Assembly (NCBI GenBank): GCA_910588825.1
Contig: CAJURF010000061.1
Coordinates: 1-22,936, forward strand
Length of the DNA stretch: 22,936 nt
Origin: an uncultured Lachnospiraceae bacterium
GTDB taxonomy: Bacteria; Bacillota; Clostridia; Lachnospirales; Lachnospiraceae
Direction of reading: 5' to 3'
The first letter of the stretch is position 1, and each line of letters opens with the position of its first letter. Positions 8,068 to 15,225 of the stretch are shown here, one piece after another. The translations under genes were made by a program, and so were the position numbers. A model generated the notes under the pieces. That model did no database searches, had not been told where the DNA came from, and was given only the letters and a program-made list of their open reading frames with translations.

Positions 8068-9429
8068 CTAATGACTGCCTTCTTCTTCCGGCAGATGCAT
8101 GTCTTTCGGCAATACCAGATTCAACACAATGGCGATCATGGTGGCCAGCACAACCGGAGACTTTCCCAATATGGTGGTCACCCATGCGGGAAATGCCGCC
8201 AGCGCCTGGTTGGACTGCGTAATCCCCATTCCCAGTGCAATGGCCAGTCCCACAATAGTGGTATTTCTGTAATTCATAGGCGATACGGTGATCAGCTTCA
8301 CCCCCGTCATGGCAATGGAGGCAAATACCGATACTGTGGCCCCTCCCAGTACACAATAAGGAATTGTGGTTAAAATCGACGAAAACTTAGGAATCAGCCC
8401 CGCCGCAAGAAGAATGCCTGCCGCTATGGCAAATACCCGCTTTGCCACTACTTTCGTAGACGACACAATCCCCACATTCTGACTGTATGTGGCTGTGGGA
8501 AGCCCTCCGAAAAACGCACAGATAATATTGCTGATCCCATAGGCCACAATGCCGCCGTTTAATTCTTCATCAGTAGGCATCCTGTCCAAGCCGCCTGTGG
8601 TAGTGGCTGAAAAATCGCCGATAGCCTGGATGGCACTGATGGCAAACAGTACTGCTATGGCCACACAGGAAGACGGCTCAAATGCAAGACCGAAATGCAG
8701 CGGCCGGGGCAGCTGGAACATGGATGCCGATGCAATGGGAGAAAAATCCACCATGCCGAAAAACAGAGACACCACATATCCAATCATGATCCCTATTAAT
8801 ATAGAAGATAATTTCCAGATTCCTTTTCCATAATGATTCAAAGCCGTAACAATAATCAGCACAATAATTGACACCAGCCAGTTCTGCCAGGAACCGTAAT
8901 CTGCACTTCCCACACCGCCTGCCATATAGTTAATGGCAGTAGGGTACAGGGAAAGCCCGATGGCAAATACCACTGTGCCCGCAATCAACGGCGGGAAAAA
9001 TCTGCGGATCTGTTTGATAAAAACCCCCACAAGCACCGCCACAGCGCCGCCGATAATCTGTGCGCCCAGTATAGCTGCCACATGGTACTCCTCTGCAATG
9101 GCCTGCATGGTGGGCACATAGGCAAAACTGATGCCCATGATCACCGGAAGCCCGGAACCGATAGATACCGGAGTCCCCTTTAAAATAGGAAACAGCTGAA
9201 GAAACGTGGTCAGCGCCGACATCACCAAAGCCGCCTGTATCAATATAATAGAGTCCGCCGGAGAAAGCCCGGCCACCCCCGCTACAATAATCGCCGGTGT
9301 CACACACCCCACAATCATTGCCACCACATGCTGAAGCGCCAGCGGAAATGCCTGTGATACGGTAGGTTTTCCATTGACATAAAACAGCTCCTGGGAGATT
9401 GTTCTCCCTGTTTCTTTGTTTTTGCCCAT
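8068..9429 (-). CDS. NCS2 (nucleobase-ascorbate) family purine permease
   Basis: This 453-residue membrane protein has about 14 hydrophobic segments and the NCS2 signatures: LQHVVAM in TM1 (H34) and ATYSQNVG in TM10 (Q317, N318). It should import urate, xanthine or another purine with a cation, supplying the catabolic genes that follow. Aligned by eye with E. coli XanQ, TM8 reads SAIQAIGD where XanQ has SVLEAVGD, so the substrate-binding Glu (E272) is Gln268. TM9 reads GGIVAYG where XanQ has GGVLADG, so D304 is Tyr297. Substrate preference therefore cannot be taken from XanQ or UacT. The ATG at 9429 follows AGGAGG by about six bases. It is the first gene of the leftward operon and has a long upstream region with several inverted repeats. 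Confidence 0.9.
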   Translation of the reverse strand: MGKNKETGRTISQELFYVNGKPTVSQAFPLALQHVVAMIVGCVTPAIIVAGVAGLSPADSIILIQAALVMSALTTFLQLFPILKGTPVSIGSGLPVIMGISFAYVPTMQAIAEEYHVAAILGAQIIGGAVAVLVGVFIKQIRRFFPPLIAGTVVFAIGLSLYPTAINYMAGGVGSADYGSWQNWLVSIIVLIIVTALNHYGKGIWKLSSILIGIMIGYVVSLFFGMVDFSPIASASMFQLPRPLHFGLAFEPSSCVAIAVLFAISAIQAIGDFSATTTGGLDRMPTDEELNGGIVAYGISNIICAFFGGLPTATYSQNVGIVSSTKVVAKRVFAIAAGILLAAGLIPKFSSILTTIPYCVLGGATVSVFASIAMTGVKLITVSPMNYRNTTIVGLAIALGMGITQSNQALAAFPAWVTTILGKSPVVLATMIAIVLNLVLPKDMHLPEEEGSH

Positions 9430-9500
9430 ATCTCCTCCTCACTTTCGGATATTGATTTTAGAAACTGTCATCAAATCATTCCTTTACAGTTCCTTAACGG

Positions 9501-9535
9501 GTGTCTGAAACTTCATTCCCATAATTTTCAGACAC
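9501..9535. repeat. Perfect 10-bp-arm inverted repeat, GTGTCTGAAA type
   Basis: GTGTCTGAAA at 9501-9510 is mirrored exactly by TTTCAGACAC at 9526-9535, with a 15-base loop. Read from either strand it begins GTGTCTGAAA. It lies in the probable leader of the permease-led operon, about 70 bases before the start codon. No T-run follows on the minus strand, so it is not a standard terminator. Related sequences occur at 2195, 16049 and 16152. Confidence 0.7.
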
Positions 9536-9573
9536 GCTGCAGACAATTTGGAAAACACCCATTTCATAACCAG

Positions 9574-9616
9574 AGTTTGGACTTTTGAGCTCTGTTTTGT
9601 CTCTTTTGTCCAAACT
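9574..9616. repeat. 9-bp-arm inverted repeat in the permease leader region
   Basis: AGTTTGGAC at 9574-9582 pairs perfectly with GTCCAAACT at 9608-9616 across a 25-base loop. If the leftward transcript begins near 9641, this would be the first stem of a roughly 210-base leader. It could be an RNA structure or a protein-binding pair of half sites; the sequence alone does not decide. Confidence 0.5.
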
Positions 9617-9707
9617 TATGACTCTTGAAGCAGTTTTCGCAATTGTCTATTATATATGTAGCTTTCTTGTCAGCAGGACTTCTGTTACAATATAGTTATA
9701 CCCGCGA

Positions 9708-9765
9708 GCCAAATGATTTGCCAGCAAGTCTTCACTGTTTCAAGCAAAACAGCAAATCACTTGGC
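9708..9765. repeat. 14-bp-arm palindromic element
   Basis: GCCAAATGATTTGC at 9708-9721 and GCAAATCACTTGGC at 9752-9765 form arms matching at 13 of 14 positions, with a 30-base loop that can fold further (CTGTTT against AAACAG). TATAC-containing flanks occur on both sides, at 9696-9702 and 9784-9789. The shape suggests a short mobile palindromic element (REP or MITE-like) inserted in the control region. Confidence 0.55.
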
Positions 9766-9835
9766 AAATACGTATGCTCTTGAGTATACCAGCTGCATTG
9801 GCTTTGCGGCCAGTACATAATATACAATAATCATA

Positions 9836-9845
9836 TGACCGGTCA
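9836..9845. promoter_or_regulatory. 10-bp palindrome, possible operator
   Basis: TGACCGGTCA is a perfect palindrome placed between the two divergent gene sets. It stands out as G/C-rich in an A/T-rich stretch. A dimeric regulator site controlling purine genes is possible, but no regulator of the cluster is encoded inside the window. Confidence 0.3.
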
Positions 9846-9990
9846 AAAGTTGATATCGTACAAATCTAACAATTCCTGCTCCGGATAAATTTATAATAAC
9901 ATCAAATTGATCAAAATACAATGATTTTATTTTAAAAATTTCTTTTTCTAAGATTTTTTTATTATCGTTACAAATTTTTATCTTTATGTC

Positions 9991-10018
9991 TTGATTTTTT
10001 CAAAAATTCTGTTATGAT
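9991..10018 (+). promoter_or_regulatory. Promoter of the ygeX-ygeY-ygeW-yqeA operon
   Basis: TTGATT at 9991-9996 is followed after 16 bases by TATGAT at 10013-10018, and TG one base upstream (TGtTATGAT) makes it an extended -10. Predicted initiation is near 10025, giving a leader of about 50 bases that ends with AAGGGGG at 10063-10069, seven bases before the ygeX ATG. Confidence 0.6.
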
Positions 10019-10076
10019 AGATTTAGAACAAAAAAACGAAGCAAAAACTAAATATCGAAACTAAGGGGGTTTTACC

Positions 10077-11318
10077 ATGAGCAATACCGAAAACCATTTA
10101 AAATGGACATGGAACCACATTGCCAAAAGCGATGACAAACAAGTTCAGAACATGTCTATGGAAGAAATGGCCAAGGCCAATAACTTCCATAAAAGTTTTC
10201 CTCAATATGAAGCAACACCTCTCACCCGCCTGTCAGGACTTGCGTCCTATCTGGGACTGAAACGCCTCTATGTAAAGGATGAGTCTTACCGTTTTGGTCT
10301 GAATGCCTTCAAGGTTCTGGGAGGCTCTTATGCCATCGCCAGATACATAGCCCAGCAGGTGGGAAAAGACATCAGTGAGATACCTTATCAGGTACTTACA
10401 TCAGATAAGCTGAGGGAAGAATTCGGCCAGGCTGCGTTTTTTACAGCCACAGACGGCAACCACGGACGGGGCGTGGCCTGGGCAGCCAATAAACTGGGGC
10501 AAAAATGTGTGGTGAGAATGCCGAAAGGAACCACTCAGACCAGACTTATGAACATTGCAAAAGAAAATGCAGATGTTACTATAGAAGATCTGAACTATGA
10601 CGACTGTGTCCGGCTGGCCGCAAAAGAAGCTGCACAGACCAAAAACGGCATTATGGTACAAGACACCGCATGGGAAGGTTATGAGGAAATTCCCACCTGG
10701 ATTATGCAGGGTTATGGGACACTTGCCCTGGAGGCAGACCAGCAGCTGCGAGATGACGGCTGCCGTCCCACCCACATCTTTATTCAGGCAGGTGTGGGTT
10801 CCCTGGCAGGGGCGGTGATCGGATTTTTTGCCAACCGCTTCAAAGAAAACCCGCCCATTATGGTTGTGGTGGAAGCCGGCGCCGCAGACTGCCTGTACCG
10901 CTCCGCTGTAAAAGCAGACGGAAGCCGTGTGGATGTGACTGGAGATATGCTCACGATCATGGCTGGCCTTGCCTGCGGTGAGGCAAACACCGTCTCCTGG
11001 GATATTTTAAGAAATCATGCAGACGCCTTCGTCTCTTGTCCAGACTGGGTAAGCGCCAACGGCACGCGTATCTACGGCTCTCCGGTGAAAGGCGACCCCC
11101 AGGTAATTTCCGGTGAATCCGGTTCTGTCACCCTGGGCCTGGTCCATGCGCTGATGACCAAACCCGAATACAAAGACCTGAAAGAAGCCTTAAAATTAGA
11201 TGAAAATGCAGAAGTCCTTCTGGTTTCCTCTGAGGGAGACACAGACCCTGAGCGTTACAGAGAAATCACCTGGGAAGGATTATGCGGAACTGATAAAGAA
11301 CCCTTTGCCGGCCTGTAA
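10077..11318 (+). CDS. ygeX: 2,3-Diaminopropionate ammonia-lyase (YgeX/DpaL)
   Basis: This 413-residue fold-type II PLP enzyme converts 2,3-diaminopropionate to pyruvate and two ammonia. The Schiff-base lysine is K79 in GLNAFKVLGGSYA. The TATDGNHGRGVAW segment near residues 123-135 is the cofactor/substrate loop typical of the tryptophan-synthase-beta fold, and a Ser/Gly-rich phosphate loop (AGVGSLAG) lies near residue 240. Length and motifs match E. coli YgeX and Salmonella DpaL. The ATG at 10077 has AAGGGGG seven bases upstream. It is the first gene of the rightward operon, 48 bp before ygeY. In this setting it would feed carbon from the opened purine ring to pyruvate, making it the exit to central metabolism. 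Threonine dehydratase is a relative, but the ygeYWX grouping argues against that. Confidence 0.95.
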   Translation: MSNTENHLKWTWNHIAKSDDKQVQNMSMEEMAKANNFHKSFPQYEATPLTRLSGLASYLGLKRLYVKDESYRFGLNAFKVLGGSYAIARYIAQQVGKDISEIPYQVLTSDKLREEFGQAAFFTATDGNHGRGVAWAANKLGQKCVVRMPKGTTQTRLMNIAKENADVTIEDLNYDDCVRLAAKEAAQTKNGIMVQDTAWEGYEEIPTWIMQGYGTLALEADQQLRDDGCRPTHIFIQAGVGSLAGAVIGFFANRFKENPPIMVVVEAGAADCLYRSAVKADGSRVDVTGDMLTIMAGLACGEANTVSWDILRNHADAFVSCPDWVSANGTRIYGSPVKGDPQVISGESGSVTLGLVHALMTKPEYKDLKEALKLDENAEVLLVSSEGDTDPERYREITWEGLCGTDKEPFAGL

Positions 11319-11366
11319 GAACAGTGACAAGAGGAACATACGTATATAAAATTGGAGGAAAAGAAT

Positions 11367-12680
11367 ATGTTAGATTTTAAAAAAATAAAAAGTGCTGCCC
11401 AGAGTTATGAAAAAGATATGACCGCATTTCTCCGCGCCATCGTGAAAAATCCCGGAGAAAGCTGTGATGAAAAGGCTCATATCGACACCATCGCCGCCGA
11501 GATGAAAAAAGTAGGTTTCGACGAAGTGCAGATTGACCCTCAGGGAAATGTGATTGGATATATGGGAACTGGAAGCAGAATCATCGCTTACGACGCGCAC
11601 ATTGACACTGTGGGAATCGGAAATATTGAAAACTGGACGTTTGACCCTTATGAAGGCTACGAAAATGAGACAGAAATCGGCGGCCGGGGAGTATCCGACC
11701 AGTGCGGCGGCATCGTATCTTCTGTATACGGCGCCAAGATTATGAAGGATATGGACCTGATTCCCAAAGACTGCAGAATTATGGTGGTGGGAACTGTACA
11801 GGAAGAAGACTGTGACGGTCTGTGCTGGCAGTACATCATCAACGAAGATAAGGTCCGCCCGGAATTCGTAGTCTCCACAGAGCCCACCGACGGGGGTATT
11901 TACAGGGGCCAGAGAGGCCGTATGGAAATCCGCGTGGATGTAAAGGGCATCTCCTGCCACGGCTCTGCGCCGGAACGGGGAGACAACGCCATCTATAAAA
12001 TGGCAGACATTCTTCAGGACATCCGTGCCTTAAACGAAAACGATGCAGAAGACGCCACAGAAATCAAGGGCCTTGTGAAAATGCTGGATGCCAAATACAA
12101 TCCGGATTGGGAAGAAGCCAGATTCCTGGGCCGGGGTACTGTAACAGTTTCCCAGATTTTCTATACTTCACCCAGCCGCTGCGCCGTGGCTGACTCCTGT
12201 TCCATCTCTTTGGACCGCCGCATGACCTTTGGGGAAACCTGGGAGAGCTGCCTGGATGAAATCCGTGCCCTGCCAAATGTGAAGAAATACGGGGATGACG
12301 TGACTGTTTCCATGTACCACTATGACCGCCCGTCTTACACTGGATGCGTATACGAAATCGAATGCTACTTCCCCACATGGGCAATCCCCAAAGACCATAA
12401 GGTGACGAAAGCCCTGGAAGCAACTTACAAGGGTCTCTACGGAGACAAACGAATCGGTGCCGCTGACACACTGAAAATGCGCCAGGCACGGCCTCTCACT
12501 GACAAGTGGACTTTTTCCACCAACGGTGTTTCTATTATGGGAAGAAACAACATCCCCTGCATCGGATTCGGACCAGGGGCAGAAGCACAGGCCCATGCGC
12601 CTAATGAGATGACCTGGAAGCAGGATCTGGTTACCTGCGCGGCTGTATATGCAGCATTGCCTTCAGAGTACTGCAAATAA
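11367..12680 (+). CDS. ygeY: YgeY family M20-type zinc hydrolase
   Basis: This 437-residue protein belongs to the M20 peptidase/deacylase family, in the subgroup linked to selenium metabolism loci. Zinc ligands and catalytic residues are visible: H78 and D80 in DAHIDTV, D111 in GVSDQCGG, E146 and E147 in VQEED, E172 in STEPTD, and a late His in AHAPNE. The SCHGSAPERGDNAIY segment (196-210) marks the lid/dimerisation domain. It should hydrolyse an amide or carbamoyl bond on an amino-acid-like substrate, plausibly an N-carbamoyl or N-acyl diaminopropionate derivative from ring opening; that is inference. A TTG in frame at 11352 was rejected as the start because it overlaps the GGAGGA that serves the ATG at 11367. 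It lies 48 bp after ygeX and 131 bp before ygeW. Confidence 0.92.
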   Translation: MLDFKKIKSAAQSYEKDMTAFLRAIVKNPGESCDEKAHIDTIAAEMKKVGFDEVQIDPQGNVIGYMGTGSRIIAYDAHIDTVGIGNIENWTFDPYEGYENETEIGGRGVSDQCGGIVSSVYGAKIMKDMDLIPKDCRIMVVGTVQEEDCDGLCWQYIINEDKVRPEFVVSTEPTDGGIYRGQRGRMEIRVDVKGISCHGSAPERGDNAIYKMADILQDIRALNENDAEDATEIKGLVKMLDAKYNPDWEEARFLGRGTVTVSQIFYTSPSRCAVADSCSISLDRRMTFGETWESCLDEIRALPNVKKYGDDVTVSMYHYDRPSYTGCVYEIECYFPTWAIPKDHKVTKALEATYKGLYGDKRIGAADTLKMRQARPLTDKWTFSTNGVSIMGRNNIPCIGFGPGAEAQAHAPNEMTWKQDLVTCAAVYAALPSEYCK

Positions 12681-12811
12681 TAAGGCGGAAAGAGTTCATG
12701 AGTCACGAATTTGGGCAGAAGAAACTCTGGCCATGAAGCTTCCATGTCCGTGCGGCAGCGATAATAAAACGATTATATAATTAAAAAATTAAAATTTGGG
12801 AGGATTTTTAT

Positions 12812-14005
12812 ATGAAAACATTACAGAGCTATATTGACAAATTAAATGCATTGAATTTTAAAAATATGTACAACGGCGACTTTTTCCTTACATGGGAGAA
12901 AACGGACGACGAGATCCAGGCAGTGTTTACCCTGGCAGATGCACTGCGTTATATGAGGGAACATAACATTTCCACTAAAGTTTTTGAAAGCGGCCTGGGG
13001 ATTTCTTTATTCCGGGATAATTCTACCCGTACCCGTTTTTCTTTCGCCTCTGCCTGCAACCTTCTGGGGCTGGAAGTGCAGGATCTGGACGAGGGAAAAT
13101 CCCAGGTAGCCCATGGCGAAACTGTCCGGGAAACAGCCAACATGATCTCTTTCATGGCTGATGTAATCGGTATCCGGGATGATATGTATATCGGAAAAGG
13201 AAACACCTATATGCACGAAGTGGTGGACGCTGTTACCCAGGGAAACAAAGACGGCATCCTGGAGCAAAAACCCACACTGGTGAATCTCCAGTGCGACATC
13301 GACCACCCCACCCAGGCAATGGCAGATATGCTGCATATTATCCATGAGTTTGGCGGCGTGGAGAATCTGAAAGGTAAAAAGCTGGCCATGACCTGGGCTT
13401 ACTCCCCGTCTTACGGCAAGCCTCTGTCCGTTCCTCAGGGAATCATCGGACTGATGACACGTTTCGGCATGGATGTGGTGCTGGCCCATCCAGAGGGGTA
13501 TGAAATCTTCCCGGAAGTGGAAGCAGTAGCCGGGAAAAATGCAGCAAAATCAGGGGGCTCTTTCTCCAAAACCAACAGCATGGCAGAAGCCTTCAAAGAC
13601 GCTGATATTGTGTATCCCAAGAGCTGGGCTCCTTTTGCCGCCATGGAAAAACGAACCGTCCTCTACGGAAACGGCGACACAGACGGCATCAACGCTCTGG
13701 AAAAAGAGCTGCTGGCACAAAATGCCCAGCATAAAGACTGGGCCTGCACAGAGGAACTGATGCGCACCACAAGAGATGGAAAAGCATTGTATATGCACTG
13801 CCTGCCTGCAGACATTACCGGTGTCAGCTGCGAGGCCGGAGAGGTAGACGCATCGGTATTTGACCGTTACAGAACTCCTCTGTACAAAGAGGCCAGCTTC
13901 AAACCTTATATCATCGCAGCCATGATTTTCCTGGCAAAATTTGCCGACCCGGCTGACATTCTCAAGAAACTGGAAACCAAAGGAATGCCGCGGGTGTTCA
14001 AATAA
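12812..14005 (+). CDS. ygeW: Knotted carbamoyltransferase YgeW
   Basis: This 397-residue protein is an aspartate/ornithine-type transcarbamylase of the knotted YgeW branch. The carbamoyl-phosphate site is present as STRTR at residues 71-75, DHPTQ at 164-168 and HCLPAD near 328-333. The long insertion around residues 190-210 (WAYSPSYGKP) and the size exceed ordinary ornithine carbamoyltransferase. The family's natural substrate is not firmly established. With ygeX upstream and a carbamate kinase downstream, the likely direction is phosphorolysis of a ureido compound to carbamoyl phosphate plus an amine such as 2,3-diaminopropionate. The ATG at 12812 has GGGAGG nine bases upstream. The 131-bp gap before it is A/T-rich at its end, and no clear promoter was seen there. 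Confidence 0.95.
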   Translation: MKTLQSYIDKLNALNFKNMYNGDFFLTWEKTDDEIQAVFTLADALRYMREHNISTKVFESGLGISLFRDNSTRTRFSFASACNLLGLEVQDLDEGKSQVAHGETVRETANMISFMADVIGIRDDMYIGKGNTYMHEVVDAVTQGNKDGILEQKPTLVNLQCDIDHPTQAMADMLHIIHEFGGVENLKGKKLAMTWAYSPSYGKPLSVPQGIIGLMTRFGMDVVLAHPEGYEIFPEVEAVAGKNAAKSGGSFSKTNSMAEAFKDADIVYPKSWAPFAAMEKRTVLYGNGDTDGINALEKELLAQNAQHKDWACTEELMRTTRDGKALYMHCLPADITGVSCEAGEVDASVFDRYRTPLYKEASFKPYIIAAMIFLAKFADPADILKKLETKGMPRVFK

Positions 14006-14031
14006 GAAAGAGTCAGTTACAAGTTACACCC

Positions 14032-14084
14032 TCCCATGCGGGAAGGAACGGGCCCGCCTCCTTGTCCGTTCTTCCGGCATGGGA
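14032..14084 (+). other. Long intercistronic hairpin between ygeW and yqeA
   Basis: TCCCATGCGGGAAGGAACGG at 14032-14051 faces CCGTTCTTCCGGCATGGGA at 14066-14084. The arms pair over 18 or more positions with one mismatch and one bulged base, leaving a 14-base loop. It starts 26 bases after the ygeW stop and ends just before AAGGAG (14092-14097) of yqeA. No T-run follows, so it is not a normal terminator. Confidence 0.75.
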
Positions 14085-14102
14085 AGGAAAAAAGGAGAAA
14101 AC

Positions 14103-15047
14103 ATGAATAAGAAAAAAAGAGTGGTACTGGCTCTGGGCGGCAATGCCCTGGGCAATACTCTTCCAGAACAGATGGCTGCCGTGAAAATCACCGCTAAGGC
14201 CATTGCAGACCTGATTGAAGAAGGCTGTGAAATCGTTATCACCCATGGAAACGGACCCCAGGTGGGCATGGTGAACAACGCCATGATCGCGCTGACCCAT
14301 GAAAATCCCAAACAGCCCAACACACCTCTGTCCGTATGTGTAGCCATGAGCCAGGCTTACATCGGCTATGACCTGCAAAATGCCCTGCGTGAAGAACTCT
14401 TAAACCGCAATATGCCGGAGATTCCTGTGGCCACCATGATCACACAGATCCGGGTAGACGAAAACGACCCTGCCTTCCAGAATCCTTCCAAGCCCATCGG
14501 TGAATTCGTGGACGCCCAGCAGGCAAAGGCAATGGAAGAAAAATACCATTACATTATGAAAGAAGATTCCGGCAGAGGATACCGCCGGGTGGTGGCGTCT
14601 CCGAAACCGGTAGAAATCATTGAAATCGGCACCATCCGCACCATGGTGGACGCCGGAAACCTGGTAATCGCCTGCGGCGGAGGGGGAATCCCTGTTATCC
14701 GCCAGGGAAATCACTTAAAAGGCGCCAGCGCCGTTATTGACAAAGACTTTGCCAGCTGCCTGCTGGCAAAGGAACTGGACGCCGATTATCTGATCATCCT
14801 CACAGCAGTGGAAAAAGCCGCCATCCATTTCGGAACGGATAAGGAACAGTGGTTAAGCGACGTATCTGTGGAAGAAGCCAATCAATATATCCAGGAAGGC
14901 CACTTCGCCGCAGGCTCCATGCTGCCCAAAGTACAGGCAGCCACAGACTTCGCAGCTTCCCGTCCGGGACGCACTGCTCTGATCACCCTGCTGGAGAAAT
15001 CCAGAGACGCCATTCAGGGAAAAACCGGGACTATGTTTCATGCATAA
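14103..15047 (+). CDS. yqeA: Carbamate kinase (YqeA/ArcC)
   Basis: This 314-residue amino-acid-kinase-fold enzyme catalyses carbamoyl phosphate + ADP to carbamate + ATP. GGNALG at residues 12-17, ITHGNGPQVG around 55-65 and ACGGGGIPV near 195 are family signatures, and the length is usual for ArcC. The reading frame is open 54 codons further upstream to 13941, but that would start inside ygeW and cross the hairpin. ATG 14103 is chosen because AAGGAG lies five bases ahead and MNKKKRVVLALGGNALG matches family N-termini. It is the last gene of the rightward operon, followed by a strong terminator. Paired with YgeW it gives substrate-level phosphorylation, so the pathway would conserve energy. 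Confidence 0.95.
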   Translation: MNKKKRVVLALGGNALGNTLPEQMAAVKITAKAIADLIEEGCEIVITHGNGPQVGMVNNAMIALTHENPKQPNTPLSVCVAMSQAYIGYDLQNALREELLNRNMPEIPVATMITQIRVDENDPAFQNPSKPIGEFVDAQQAKAMEEKYHYIMKEDSGRGYRRVVASPKPVEIIEIGTIRTMVDAGNLVIACGGGGIPVIRQGNHLKGASAVIDKDFASCLLAKELDADYLIILTAVEKAAIHFGTDKEQWLSDVSVEEANQYIQEGHFAAGSMLPKVQAATDFAASRPGRTALITLLEKSRDAIQGKTGTMFHA

Positions 15048-15073
15048 AGTATGAATTCATATCCGTGTCTGCA

Positions 15074-15104
15074 AATCACCCATCTGATTGATGGGTGATT
15101 TTTT
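15074..15104 (+). terminator. Intrinsic terminator of the ygeX-yqeA operon
   Basis: AATCACCCATC at 15074-15084 pairs perfectly with GATGGGTGATT at 15090-15100 around a TGATT loop. The second arm runs into six consecutive T at 15099-15104. It begins 26 bases after the yqeA stop. Confidence 0.92.
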
Positions 15105-15136
15105 CGTCATATAGGAAACCTCGTTCCCCATACGAC

Positions 15137-15152
15137 AAAACCCCTCCGGGGG
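15137..15152 (-). terminator. Possible weak terminator of yqeC
   Basis: On the minus strand CCCC-CGGA-GGGG is followed by TTTT, 73-88 bases past the yqeC stop. The stem is only four G/C pairs and the T-run is short, so this is tentative. Confidence 0.35.
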
Positions 15153-15157
15153 ACCAC

Positions 15158-15225
15158 ACTGCGGCGGATAGGATATATGCGTCAGCGGCCCGCCGCAGTC
15201 GGAGAATCCTGCAGAACAGGATTCT
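15158..15225. other. Two adjacent hairpins between convergent yqeA and yqeC
   Basis: ACTGCGGCGG at 15158-15167 pairs with CCGCCGCAGT at 15190-15199. Next to it AGAATCCTG at 15203-15211 pairs with CAGGATTCT at 15217-15225, which touches the yqeC stop codon. Neither is followed by a T-run. They may stabilise the 3' end of the yqeC mRNA. Confidence 0.55.

Larger units (their letters stand above)
9430..10076. other. 647-bp divergent intergenic control region
   Basis: No convincing gene lies between the permease and ygeX. The left half holds three inverted repeats (9501-9535, 9574-9616, 9708-9765). The middle has the palindrome TGACCGGTCA at 9836-9845, and ATCAAATTGAT at 9901-9911 is another short palindrome. 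The right 150 bp is very A/T-rich and ends in the ygeX promoter. The leftward operon must start here too; the best -10 I see on the minus strand is TATAAT at 9649-9654, without a good -35. I checked for a purine riboswitch core and did not recognise one. Confidence 0.7.

Noticed and set aside
9430..9660. Purine-sensing or molybdenum-cofactor riboswitch upstream of the permease
   Set aside because: Stems are present, but I could not match the conserved core of a guanine/adenine, xanthine or Moco riboswitch. Left as an unassigned structured leader.
11352..11366. TTG start for ygeY
   Set aside because: The codon lies directly before and within the GGAGGA that serves ATG 11367.
13941..14102. Upstream extension of yqeA by 54 codons
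   Set aside because: It would begin inside ygeW and translate through the hairpin. The ATG at 14103 has AAGGAG at the right distance and matches family N-termini.
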